From Rhodomicrobium sp. (GTDB taxonomy: Bacteria; Pseudomonadota; Alphaproteobacteria; Rhizobiales; HXMU1428-3), in the NCBI GenBank assembly GCA_021604665.1, contig BQJK01000002.1:62001-126000 (forward strand): a stretch of 64,000 nt of DNA, in the 5' to 3' direction. This document shows positions 17,619-25,438 of this stretch, piece after piece. Positions within the stretch are counted from its first letter, which is position 1, and each line of letters opens with the position of its first letter. The notes beneath the pieces were generated by a model. That model did no database searches. It worked only from the letters and a program-made list of their open reading frames with translations, and was not told the DNA's origin. Made by a program: the position numbers and the translations under genes.

Positions 17619-18455
17619 ATGAATATGCATATGATACGCGCCTTTAATGGCATTATTCTTCGTGAGTTCTTGCGCTTTTTCCAGCAACGGGCGCGGTTTC
17701 TTTCCGCGCTGGTGCGCCCTTTAATCTGGCTGCTGGTATTTTCTGCCGGGTGGCGTACAACAAATGGCCTTGCGCCCTGGCCGCCTTATCAGACTTATAT
17801 ACCCTATGAAGTATATATGATCCCTGGTCTCTGTGCGATGATCCAGCTGTTTAACGGCATGCAAAGCTCACTGTCGATGATCTATGACCGGGAGATGGGC
17901 TCGATGCGTGTGCTATTAACAACGCCGCTGCCACGCTGGTTCATCCTGACCTCGCGCCTTGCAGGCGGTGTGGCTGTTTCTATCGTCCAGGTTTACGCCT
18001 TTCTCGGCATTGCCTTCCTCTTTACGTATTTTGAGTTTCTGGACCTTGATATCTCACTGTTTGGGCATATTGCTGTTTTGCCGGCGTTGATCCTTTCCGG
18101 CTTTATGTTAGGGGCGCTTGGCATGGCGCTTTCCTCGACCATCAAGCAGCTAGAGAACTTTGCCGGCGTGATGAACTTTGTGATTTTCCCGATGTTTTTC
18201 ATCTCCTCTGCGCTCTTTCCTTTATGGCGCATACGAGATCTTTCATATCTCTTTTATCAATTCTGCCAGTATAACCCCTTCACCTATGCGGTAGAGACGA
18301 TCCGTTTTGCGCTACATGGTCAGTTTTATGGCTTTGGCGTGCTTATCGTAGCGCTCACAGCGATTGTTTCACTCGGACTTGCCATTTATGCTTATGATCC
18401 AGCACGGGGGATACAAGCTAAACCAGGGGCTAAAGCTGGTCCAAAACCTGCTTAA
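17619..18455 (+). CDS. ABC-2 type permease, PQQ-associated (PedC-like)
   Basis: This 278-residue inner-membrane permease has about six transmembrane helices. It opens with a basic amphipathic stretch (IILREFLRFFQQRARFLSALVRPLIWL split), then the ABC-2 features YDREMGSMRVLLTTPLPRW and a late FFISSALFPLWRIRDL. It pairs with the ATPase 5 bp upstream. Related permeases sit in PQQ alcohol-oxidation loci (ped cluster). What is moved is unknown; ABC-2 permeases normally export. The cluster ends here with no CXXCW-motif protein or dehydrogenase following. Confidence 0.9.
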   Translation: MNMHMIRAFNGIILREFLRFFQQRARFLSALVRPLIWLLVFSAGWRTTNGLAPWPPYQTYIPYEVYMIPGLCAMIQLFNGMQSSLSMIYDREMGSMRVLLTTPLPRWFILTSRLAGGVAVSIVQVYAFLGIAFLFTYFEFLDLDISLFGHIAVLPALILSGFMLGALGMALSSTIKQLENFAGVMNFVIFPMFFISSALFPLWRIRDLSYLFYQFCQYNPFTYAVETIRFALHGQFYGFGVLIVALTAIVSLGLAIYAYDPARGIQAKPGAKAGPKPA

Positions 18456-18583
18456 TAAGAGCTGTGAACAGTCGAAACCAGGAGAACGACCTAATTTTTT
18501 GATCTTTGCCATTCAACCCTTGCGCCTATGGCATATTTCCGTTATAGGTGCGGTTCTGAATTCCTTTAAATAATGACAGTCTA

Positions 18584-18604
18584 CCCGAGCCGATGGGCTC
18601 TGGG
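18584..18604 (+). promoter_or_regulatory. Hairpin in the rpmE leader
   Basis: GAGCC (18587-18591) pairs with GGCTC (18596-18600) around GATG. CCC and GGG extend the stem past one bulged T. It lies 30 bp before the L31 start codon. L31 autoregulates through leader structures in several other phyla; a similar role here is inference. Confidence 0.35.
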
Positions 18605-18633
18605 GGCGTCACTAATTTGCGAGTGCATAACTC

Positions 18634-18852
18634 ATGAAAGCTGAAATTCATCCTGATTACCACAAGGTAACCGTCGTAATGACTGATGGCTCCGAGATCG
18701 AAACTTATTCGACTTACGGCTCAGAAGGCGACCGCATTGTGTTGGATATTGACCCTAACACTCACCCTGCCTGGACTGGTGGCGGCCAGCATCTGATTGA
18801 CCGTGGTGGTCGTCTCTCTAAATTCAAGAAGAAATTCGACGGCTTTATTTAA
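18634..18852 (+). CDS. rpmE: 50S ribosomal protein L31
   Basis: This is large-subunit protein L31 (72 residues), which bridges the 50S and 30S subunits. The sequence has the diagnostic [19 protein letters not shown], then [13 protein letters not shown], and ends [13 protein letters not shown]. It contains no cysteine, so it is the zinc-free form, expected in many alphaproteobacteria. It is transcribed alone, with a hairpin in its leader and a strong terminator at 18990. Confidence 0.97.
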   Translation: MKAEIHPDYHKVTVVMTDGSEIETYSTYGSEGDRIVLDIDPNTHPAWTGGGQHLIDRGGRLSKFKKKFDGFI

Positions 18853-18989
18853 GCCCTGTCGCTCTTCTGTTTTTCTCTATTTTATAGAGTTAGGCTCTAA
18901 ACCTTTGCGGGTTTTTCCCTGATGGTTTGGGCAGTGCAGATTGTGTTTTAGTGCAAGCACCGCTTGTTTGAAGCTTGATCAAATTAAAG

Positions 18990-19019
18990 CCCACTGGAGT
19001 ATTCTCCGGTGGGTTTTTT
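18990..19019 (+). terminator. Rho-independent terminator of rpmE
   Basis: CCCACTGGAG (18990-18999) pairs with CTCCGGTGGG (19004-19013) around 4 bases with one G-T pair, followed by six Ts. Confidence 0.88.
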
Positions 19020-19049
19020 ATGTTGAGAGATAGCTAGCTGATATAAGCA

Positions 19050-19085
19050 AAACGGCCCGCGATGATGATCATCTGCGGGCCGTTT
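19050..19085 (-). terminator. Terminator downstream of rcdA
   Basis: AAACGGCCCGC (19050-19060) pairs perfectly with GCGGGCCGTTT (19075-19085). The loop itself contains the palindrome GATGATCATC. It lies 53 bp past the minus-strand rcdA stop and convergent with rpmE. The minus-strand T-run is short (TTT then GCTTA). Confidence 0.7.
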
Positions 19086-19137
19086 GGATTTTGGTTTTGA
19101 GCAAATAGTCGCTATTCAATCTTAAGCGAGATTTTGC

Positions 19138-19683
19138 TTAACCCGGTAAGCTAACCTCATTCGCACCAAATGCTTTTTGCAGCATATCAAACTGGCGAGA
19201 GAGGGGGCTTTCTGGGTTTACTTCTTCTTCAGGCCCTTCATGGATCATCCGATCAAGGGCGTGAATGCGGTCATGCAAGCGCTCAGCATTTTTAACCAGC
19301 TGCTGCAAGCGTGCCGGCAAGTCTTCAAAATGTTTAATATGCGTGGCTCTGGTCGTGGCCTGAATTTTAACTTTGTGTTTTTCAGCCATTGCCTGCTCAA
19401 CAGACATTTCACCCTCATTCACAGCCCGCTGAATTAACAACCAAGAGGCCATTTGCATCAGCCTTGTGGTTAAGCGCATGCTTTCTGTCGCATAGGCGAG
19501 AGAAGCTGTTTGGGTGAGGGCTTTTGCTTCACGGCGGCCATCAGTATCCAGATAGGTTGCTGTCTGCTCGACTAGCCCCATACCTTCTTTGAAAATTTCC
19601 AGGAAACATTCAGAACTGACGAAACGCTCCGCGAAGGAGATGGTTTCAGACTCAAATTTACTACTATCAATTACGCGAGACAT
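19138..19683 (-). CDS. rcdA: RcdA-like protease adaptor (DUF1465)
   Basis: This DUF1465-family protein has 181 residues and is all helical. In Caulobacter, RcdA joins CpdR and PopA to deliver CtrA and other regulators to ClpXP during the cell cycle. Family-like segments are FAERFVSSECFLEIFKEGM, ATYLDTDGRREAKAL, and ESMRLTTRLMQMASWLLIQRA in the middle. An acidic, flexible C-terminus follows. Its neighbours rpmE, DUF1192, quinone oxidoreductase and DUF1013 recur together in alphaproteobacteria. Adaptor function here rests on family membership. Confidence 0.85.
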   Translation of the reverse strand: MSRVIDSSKFESETISFAERFVSSECFLEIFKEGMGLVEQTATYLDTDGRREAKALTQTASLAYATESMRLTTRLMQMASWLLIQRAVNEGEMSVEQAMAEKHKVKIQATTRATHIKHFEDLPARLQQLVKNAERLHDRIHALDRMIHEGPEEEVNPESPLSRQFDMLQKAFGANEVSLPG

Positions 19684-20079
19684 ATTTACTCTCTAACTCA
19701 TATCAACGTTACAAACCTAGATAAGCTCAGTTATTGGAGCAAAAATAAGGCCAGTTTCGTCGTTACTCACACAGCTTGTTAATAATGGCTTAATTTTTCC
19801 TTTTTGGCTAGGCTGTTTTACTGGGCCCGCATAAAAAAGAGCCGCCGGAGAGGCGGCTCAGGAAGTTAACAGGGAGGCGTCACAGGACCGCTAGAGGGCC
19901 CTGTCATCAGTTAAGAACTGATTATCCTTACCTTATCGTAAATTGAATAATAAAGTCTTAACGTCTCTCAGTTAGTGGTTTCTTCTGGTGCGTCTGTTCA
20001 GCATTTTTTTATAAACTCACCCTGTGCAAAACGCCCGGCGGCCTGCCATCTCTATGTGCTATTTCTCCGATTCTATGCG
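19684..20079. other. Intergenic region between rcdA and the DUF1192 gene
   Basis: These 396 bases contain the rcdA promoter region and the minus-strand terminator at 19833-19859. I see no gene or RNA feature otherwise. Confidence 0.5.
19833..19859 (-). terminator. Terminator, minus strand
   Basis: GAGCCGCC (19839-19846) pairs perfectly with GGCGGCTC (19852-19859) around 5 bases. Read leftward, six Ts follow (A-run 19833-19838). It lies about 220 bp past the DUF1192 stop and before rcdA, so it separates those two transcripts. Confidence 0.85.
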
Positions 20080-20277
20080 CTAAGTCTCAGATTTGAACAT
20101 ATTTTGTGCCATTTTGCTTTGCTCATCGCGGGCGGTGATGGTTGTTTTTACCCGCTCTATCTCCTCCGCTAATTTAACTAATCTGTCCTCAAGCTCCTCT
20201 TTTGCAAATGGGGAGAGATCCTCCCCCACGATGATAGACGCCCCTTTTTTTGCCTTTGGCTGCCAATCTTCTTCCAA
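20080..20277 (-). CDS. DUF1192 family small protein
   Basis: This 65-residue acidic protein is predicted to be mostly coiled coil. It has a short N-terminal motif (EEDWQPK), then EDLSPFAKEELEDRLVKLAEEIERV split into a heptad-rich helix. DUF1192 proteins are typical of alphaproteobacteria and are commonly divergent from a quinone oxidoreductase gene, as here. Function is unknown. The start is followed by a patch of polar residues, and no membrane or signal segment is present. Confidence 0.85.
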   Translation of the reverse strand: MEEDWQPKAKKGASIIVGEDLSPFAKEELEDRLVKLAEEIERVKTTITARDEQSKMAQNMFKSET

Positions 20278-20435
20278 ATCTGAGCTCCTCTCTTAAGTCT
20301 TATTTGCTTGCTCTGGTCACGGGGTAAAAAATTATGTTAGACCCTTATTCAGCAAGGGTAACCATTGTTAATAAGGGTTACTCCACCCCCTCTGACCCCG
20401 CTGCTGTTTTGTCAACTTTGCCTAAGGAATATCAT

Positions 20436-21434
20436 ATGTCACTCCCCACTCAAATGCGCGCTGTAAGGGTTTCAGAAGGCGGCGGTGCTGCTGCGCTTCA
20501 GATTGCTGAGCAGCCCTTGCCGGAGATTAAGGCCGATGAGATTTTGATTAAAGTGGCGGCTGCCGGCATTAACAGGCCTGATATATTACAGCGAGATGGG
20601 CTTTATCCGGCACCTAAGGGGCACTCACCTATTCTTGGGCTTGAGGCTGCTGGGGAAGTTGTGGCTGTAGGTAGCTCTGTATCACGCTGGAAAGCGGGAG
20701 ACAGTGTGACGGCCCTTTTGAATGGTGGCGGTTATGCTGAGTATGCAGCGGCGCATGAAGGCTCTGTATTGCCTGTGCCTGCGGGTCTTTCGCTGGCTGA
20801 GGCGGCGTGTTTGCCGGAAACTGTATTTACTGTCTGGCATAATGTGTTTGAGCGCTGCGGCCTGCAAGCTGGTGAATGGTTACTGGTGCATGGCGGCAGT
20901 AGCGGCATTGGCACGACAGCGATACAGATGGCGAAAGCTTATGGTGCCTCTGTTGCCGTGACAGCGGGCAGTGATGAGAAATGTGCCGCCTGCCGTGAGC
21001 TTGGGGCAGACCTGGCTGTGAACTACAAAACAACCGATTTTGTTGAAGCGGTGAAAGAGGCCAGCAATGGCCGGGGTATGAATGTGATCCTTGATATGGT
21101 CGGTGGAGGCTATATTGAGCGGGATTTCGTGGCGGCGGCGGCTGATGGACGGATTGTACAGATCGCGTTTCTTGAAGGGGCTAAAGCTGAAGTAAACTTT
21201 ATGCGCTTGATGATGAAGCGCCTGACATTAACCGGCTCTACCCTCAGAGCGCGTGATAATAACTTTAAAGCCGCGCTGGCAGGGGCTGTTGAACGCAATA
21301 TTTGGCCACTGGTTACTGAGGGCAAGGTTAACCCCGTGATCTCGAAGGCGTTTCCGTTTGAGGAAATCAAGGCGGCTCATGAACTTATGGACTCTGGTTC
21401 TCACATTGGTAAAATTGTTTTGACCTTAACCTAA
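20436..21434 (+). CDS. NAD(P)H-quinone oxidoreductase, PIG3 type
   Basis: This zinc-free medium-chain dehydrogenase/reductase has 332 residues and is NADPH-linked, probably reducing quinones or reactive enones. The N-terminal GroES-like domain includes AAGINRPDILQRDGLYP and LGLEAAGEVVAVG. The Rossmann domain has VHGGSSGIGTTAIQMAKAYG. The catalytic-zinc Cys/His set of alcohol dehydrogenases is absent. I set the start at ATG 20436, with AAGGA eight bases upstream. The open frame to 20334 adds residues unlike the family. The true substrate is unknown. Confidence 0.9.
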   Translation: MSLPTQMRAVRVSEGGGAAALQIAEQPLPEIKADEILIKVAAAGINRPDILQRDGLYPAPKGHSPILGLEAAGEVVAVGSSVSRWKAGDSVTALLNGGGYAEYAAAHEGSVLPVPAGLSLAEAACLPETVFTVWHNVFERCGLQAGEWLLVHGGSSGIGTTAIQMAKAYGASVAVTAGSDEKCAACRELGADLAVNYKTTDFVEAVKEASNGRGMNVILDMVGGGYIERDFVAAAADGRIVQIAFLEGAKAEVNFMRLMMKRLTLTGSTLRARDNNFKAALAGAVERNIWPLVTEGKVNPVISKAFPFEEIKAAHELMDSGSHIGKIVLTLT

Positions 21435-21745
21435 AGATTGTACCCCGTGCGACCAAAGTTCAATTGATTATTGTCTAATTAATTTAATCTTTTTTGTTTT
21501 TGTTTGCATATTCTGCACTCATCGGGTTGACGAATGAGAAAAAATTCGGCAATCATGGGCGCAATCGCAGCTATTCTAATTTTAAGAATGGAGTCTCATG
21601 CGAGTTACCTTTTCTACTCAGCTCTTTATACAGCCACAAAGGGATAGTGGAAGCCTCTAGGGTTCAGGTTCTGGGGGAGGTGCTCTTGCTTATGAAGATT
21701 AAGCCCAACTGGCCTCAGCCATTTTAACGGGCGGAGAAATATTTG
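21435..21745. other. Intergenic region upstream of the DUF1013 gene
   Basis: These 311 bases are AT-rich and contain only weak open frames with no ribosome site. The promoter of the DUF1013 gene is expected here; I see no clear operator. Confidence 0.45.
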
Positions 21746-22465
21746 ATGACTAATGCTCCTTTAATGCCAAAGGCGACAGCTGTTTGGCTTGTAGATAATA
21801 CGTCTCTCACTTTCGATCAGATCGCTGAATTTTGTGGATTGCATGTGCTTGAAGTCAAGGGCATCGCCGATGGTGATGTGGCCCATGGCATCAAGGGTAT
21901 GGACCCGATTTCATCTGGTCAGCTTTCTCGTGAAGAGATCGCTCGGGCACAGAGAGATTCTTCTTACCGATTGAAGCTTTCGGTTTCTAAAGTGGAAATC
22001 CCTGAGATTAAGCGCAAACGCTCGCCGCGTTACACGCCTGTTTCACGCCGTCAGGACAGACCGAATGCTATTCTATGGTTGCTGAAACGGCACCCTGAAT
22101 TAAAAGACAGCCAGATAATGCGGCTTGTTGGCACTACGAAGCCAACTATTGAAGCTATTCGTGAACGCACACACTGGAACTCTACGAACCTGCAACCGAT
22201 GGACCCTGTTACCCTAGGGCTTTGCACGCAGATTGACCTTGATGCCGCTGTGAAGCGCGCCGCACGCCGCCTGGAGCGGGAAGCCAAAGAGCGCGGCGAT
22301 GAACCGGTTGAGCCTGAAAAGGCTGGCACATTGTTACCATCTGGTGAAACAATGGAAACATCTAGTGCAGAACCAGCTGCTGAAGCACCTCAAGCTGACG
22401 CTGATGTTGAAGTCACGGTTGAGAGTGTTTTTGGTGAAACTGGTGATGAAGCTAAAGAAAGCTAG
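21746..22465 (+). CDS. trcR: DUF1013 protein, TrcR-like cell-cycle transcriptional regulator
   Basis: DUF1013 proteins are alphaproteobacterial. As I recall, the Caulobacter member is a cell-cycle regulator (TrcR) acting with RNA polymerase. The 239-residue product has two helix-turn-helix-like segments: TAVWLVDNTSLTFDQIAEFC near the N-terminus and AILWLLKRHPELKDSQIMRL mid-protein. A basic stretch (IKRKRSPRYTPVSRRQDRP) lies between them. The last ~60 residues are acidic and Ala/Glu-rich. The start ATG at 21746 follows GGCGGAGAA. The regulatory role is taken from the family. Confidence 0.82.
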   Translation: MTNAPLMPKATAVWLVDNTSLTFDQIAEFCGLHVLEVKGIADGDVAHGIKGMDPISSGQLSREEIARAQRDSSYRLKLSVSKVEIPEIKRKRSPRYTPVSRRQDRPNAILWLLKRHPELKDSQIMRLVGTTKPTIEAIRERTHWNSTNLQPMDPVTLGLCTQIDLDAAVKRAARRLEREAKERGDEPVEPEKAGTLLPSGETMETSSAEPAAEAPQADADVEVTVESVFGETGDEAKES

Positions 22466-22520
22466 GTTTTAAGGCGGCGCTTGTTGTTTTAACCCCGCCG
22501 TTGCTAGAGCTAATAAAAAC

Positions 22521-22560
22521 AAAGCGCTGCCTTTTCCATATGAAGGGCAGCGCTTTTTTT
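22521..22560. terminator. Bidirectional terminator
   Basis: AAAGCGCTGCC (22521-22531) pairs with GGCAGCGCTTT (22546-22556) and runs into a T-run to 22560; the other flank is A-rich. It separates the convergent DUF1013 and SDR genes. Confidence 0.9.
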
Positions 22561-22569
22561 ATGTTGTTT

Positions 22570-23355
22570 TTAGCTGTCTGGCTGTTTTATTGCCCGCCGC
22601 ATGGACATGGCGCCGCCATCGGCATAGATGGTTTGACCTGTAATATAGCTCGCATCTTTACCAGCAAGAAAAGTGGCAATAGCTGCTATTTCATCTGGCT
22701 CACAATAGCGCCCCATCGGGGTTTGACTATTTTCATTATCATCGCCAGTAGAGATCACCTTGCCATCGCTATCACGGCGCAAGTTACTGGGACCAATGGC
22801 ATTTACCCTGATGCCGTGGGGGGCAAGCGCCTGTGCCATGGCTTTCGTTAACTGCCCCAACCCGCCATTTGCAACGCAATAAGCTACAGCTGATGGGTCT
22901 GCCAGCACGGCATTGGTTGAAGAAATGAAGATTATAGCCCCCGGTTCACTGCCTTTTTCGACCTGCTTGATCATCTGTCGCGCCACTGATTTACCTAGCA
23001 GGAAAGCTCCTTTTAAATTTACATCCAGAATGGAGCTGAATTCCTGCTCTGATAGTTTCATGAAGGGTTTGTTATCCCTTATGGAGGATGCATTGAGGAG
23101 TATATCGACCTGGCCGAAGGCTTCGAGGGTGACGGCTATGAGGTTATGTACATCTAACCCTTCAGCCACATTGCATTGGATATATTCAGCCTGAAAACCA
23201 CCATTGGTCAATTCGCTCAGCACTTTTTGGCCAGCTTCTTCATCGCTATCTGCAATGACAACGCGCGCGCCTGCTTTGGCAAAACGATGTGCGGCGGCGC
23301 GGCCTATACCGCCCGCCCCGCCGGTGATGACGGCAACCTTGCCGTTTATTGACAT
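22570..23355 (-). CDS. SDR family oxidoreductase with a substituted active-site lysine
   Basis: This is a classical short-chain dehydrogenase/reductase of 261 residues. It has the dinucleotide motif VITGGAGGIGRAAA at residues 8-21, LNASSIRDN (NNAG region) and the Ser segment IIFISSTNA. The active-site helix reads AYCVANGGLGQL, with Asn where nearly all catalytic SDRs have Lys (YxxxK). Codon AAT confirms the Asn. Asp in IADSDEE after strand 2 suggests NAD(H) preference. It lies 4 bp downstream of prpE, so it is co-transcribed and probably linked to short-chain acyl metabolism, either as an altered enzyme or a non-catalytic partner. Confidence 0.88.
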   Translation of the reverse strand: MSINGKVAVITGGAGGIGRAAAHRFAKAGARVVIADSDEEAGQKVLSELTNGGFQAEYIQCNVAEGLDVHNLIAVTLEAFGQVDILLNASSIRDNKPFMKLSEQEFSSILDVNLKGAFLLGKSVARQMIKQVEKGSEPGAIIFISSTNAVLADPSAVAYCVANGGLGQLTKAMAQALAPHGIRVNAIGPSNLRRDSDGKVISTGDDNENSQTPMGRYCEPDEIAAIATFLAGKDASYITGQTIYADGGAMSMRRAIKQPDS

Positions 23356-23359
23356 AATA

Positions 23360-25264
23360 TTATGTGGCCTTATTCAATTTAGGTGCGAAGACATCTGTCA
23401 ACTCATCCAGAATGGCTGGATCGTCGATCGTTGCTGGCATGTTGTAGTCTTCTCCGTCAGCGATTTTGCGCATTGTTCCTCGCAAGATTTTGCCTGAACG
23501 TGTTTTAGGCAAGCGCTCTATTGTTATCGCGGTTTTAAACGCAGCGACTGGGCCGATTTTCTCTCGTACCAAGTTGACGACTTCTTTTTCTATCTCTTCT
23601 GCTGAGCGGTCAACACCATTATTAAGGACGATTACACCTAGAGGTAGCTGACCTTTCAGCTGATCCTGTATGCCAAATACTGCGCATTCTGCAACATCTT
23701 TATGTGACGCGATGACTTCTTCCATTGCGCCTGTGGACAGGCGATGGCCAGCAACGTTGATCACATCGTCGGTTCTTGCCATGACATAGACATAGCCATC
23801 TTCATCGATATAACCAGCGTCGGCAGTTTCATAATAGCCAGGATAATTCGTGAGATAGCTTTGTTTATAGCGGTTATCATCACCCCAAAGCGTTGGGGCG
23901 CAGCCGGGCGGCAATGGTAGTTTAACGGTGATGGCGCCAATCTCACCCCTTTGCAAGGGGTTGCCGCCTTCATCGAGGATGGTCACATCATAGCCGGGCA
24001 TGGGCAAGTTAGATGAGCCGATTTTAGGGGGCACTTTTTCAAGACCGAAGGGTATAGCCGTTATGGCCCAGGCGGTCTCTGTTTGCCACCAATGGTCGAT
24101 GACTGGCATATTAAGGCACCGCCCGGCCCAGTCTATGGTGTCTGGGTCTGCCCGCTCACCAGCGAGGAAAAGTGCGCGCATGGAGCTTAGATCAGATTCC
24201 TGGATTTTTTCACCCTCTGGATCTTCCCGCTTAATGGCGCGAATAGCAGTGGGGGCAGTGAACAGAATATTGACGCCATGCTGCTCAATCACCCGCCAGA
24301 AAATACCCGCATCCGGGGTGCCAACTGGCTTGCCTTCATAAAGGATTGTGGTGGCGCCTTGTAGCAGTGGACCATAAACAATATAGGAATGGCCAACAAC
24401 CCAGCCAACATCAGAGGCCGCCCACATGACTTCACCAGGGGCGATGCCGTAGATGTTTTGCATGGTCCATTGCAGGGCCACCATATGGCCGCCATGGTCA
24501 CGCAGAACGCCCTTTGGCTTGCCTGTGGTGCCTGAGGTATAGAGGATATAAAGGGGGTCGGTTGCGTCGAGCTCAACGCAGTCAGCTTTGTTACCAGCTG
24601 CTTTTGCCTTATCCATCAGGCTGTCCCAATCAGCATCATTTTCCCCGAGGGACGCCGCGGATTGACCGGGGCGCTGGTAAATGATGGTGCCATCCACTTT
24701 ATGATCGGCAAGATCAATCGCTTTATCGATGAGCGGCTTATATTCCACGACGCGGTTTGGCTCCAGCCCGCAGGAGGCGGCGACGATTAATTTGGGGCTA
24801 CAATCATTAATACGAATGGCCAGCTCATCTGCTGCAAAGCCACCAAACACCACTGAATGCACCGCGCCGATACGGGCACATGCCAACATGGCAACCGCGG
24901 CTTCCGGGATCATTGGCATATAGATGATGACGCGGTCACCTTTGGTGACGCCTTTGTCTCTTAGTACGGCGGCGAAAGTTGCGACTTCGTCTCGCAGGTC
25001 TTCATAGGAGATGGATTTGACCTCACCGGTCATTTGACTGTGATATACGATGGCGGCCTGGCCGGGGCGGTCTTTTACGTGGCGATCCAGGCAGTTATAA
25101 GCGGTGTTGCACTGGCCGCCCTTGAACCAACGACCATAGGGGCCATCATTTGGGGTATAAACTTCATCCCATTTTTTAGACCAGCTGATCTTCTCTGCGG
25201 CCTTTGCCCAGAACTCTTCTTTGTTATTCAACCAATATTGATAAACGTCAGCATATCCGCTCAT
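23360..25264 (-). CDS. prpE: Propionyl-CoA synthetase (PrpE-like AMP-forming acyl-CoA ligase)
   Basis: This enzyme activates propionate (and probably other short-chain acids) to the CoA thioester through an acyl-adenylate. The 634-residue product has the acetyl/propionyl-CoA synthetase N-terminal domain, AMP-binding signature YTSGTTGKPKGVLRDHGG, then HWWQTETAWA, and the C-terminal catalytic lysine in RLPKTRSGKILRGTMR, target of acetylation in the family. Similarity is closer to PrpE than to Acs (opening YADVYQYWLNNKEEFW). It heads an operon with the SDR. Substrate preference between acetate, propionate and butyrate cannot be read directly. Confidence 0.9.
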   Translation of the reverse strand: MSGYADVYQYWLNNKEEFWAKAAEKISWSKKWDEVYTPNDGPYGRWFKGGQCNTAYNCLDRHVKDRPGQAAIVYHSQMTGEVKSISYEDLRDEVATFAAVLRDKGVTKGDRVIIYMPMIPEAAVAMLACARIGAVHSVVFGGFAADELAIRINDCSPKLIVAASCGLEPNRVVEYKPLIDKAIDLADHKVDGTIIYQRPGQSAASLGENDADWDSLMDKAKAAGNKADCVELDATDPLYILYTSGTTGKPKGVLRDHGGHMVALQWTMQNIYGIAPGEVMWAASDVGWVVGHSYIVYGPLLQGATTILYEGKPVGTPDAGIFWRVIEQHGVNILFTAPTAIRAIKREDPEGEKIQESDLSSMRALFLAGERADPDTIDWAGRCLNMPVIDHWWQTETAWAITAIPFGLEKVPPKIGSSNLPMPGYDVTILDEGGNPLQRGEIGAITVKLPLPPGCAPTLWGDDNRYKQSYLTNYPGYYETADAGYIDEDGYVYVMARTDDVINVAGHRLSTGAMEEVIASHKDVAECAVFGIQDQLKGQLPLGVIVLNNGVDRSAEEIEKEVVNLVREKIGPVAAFKTAITIERLPKTRSGKILRGTMRKIADGEDYNMPATIDDPAILDELTDVFAPKLNKAT

Positions 25265-25387
25265 CTTTTGCTCCCCTTAAGTGATATTTTTCTTTGCAGT
25301 ATAGACAGAGACGGCGAATAAGGTAGCCATTGGTTTACTATACTAAAGTATTATATTGGAGGCTAGAAGCCAATAGCACATACAAAA

Positions 25388-25414
25388 CAGCCCCGCTATG
25401 CGATAGCGGGGCTG
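25388..25414 (-). terminator. Terminator of hppA
   Basis: CAGCCCCGCTA (25388-25398) pairs perfectly with TAGCGGGGCTG (25404-25414) around 5 bases. Read leftward, TTTTGT follows. It lies 25 bp past the hppA stop. Confidence 0.88.
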
Positions 25415-25438
25415 TGGATTTTCAGATGTATGATCCGC

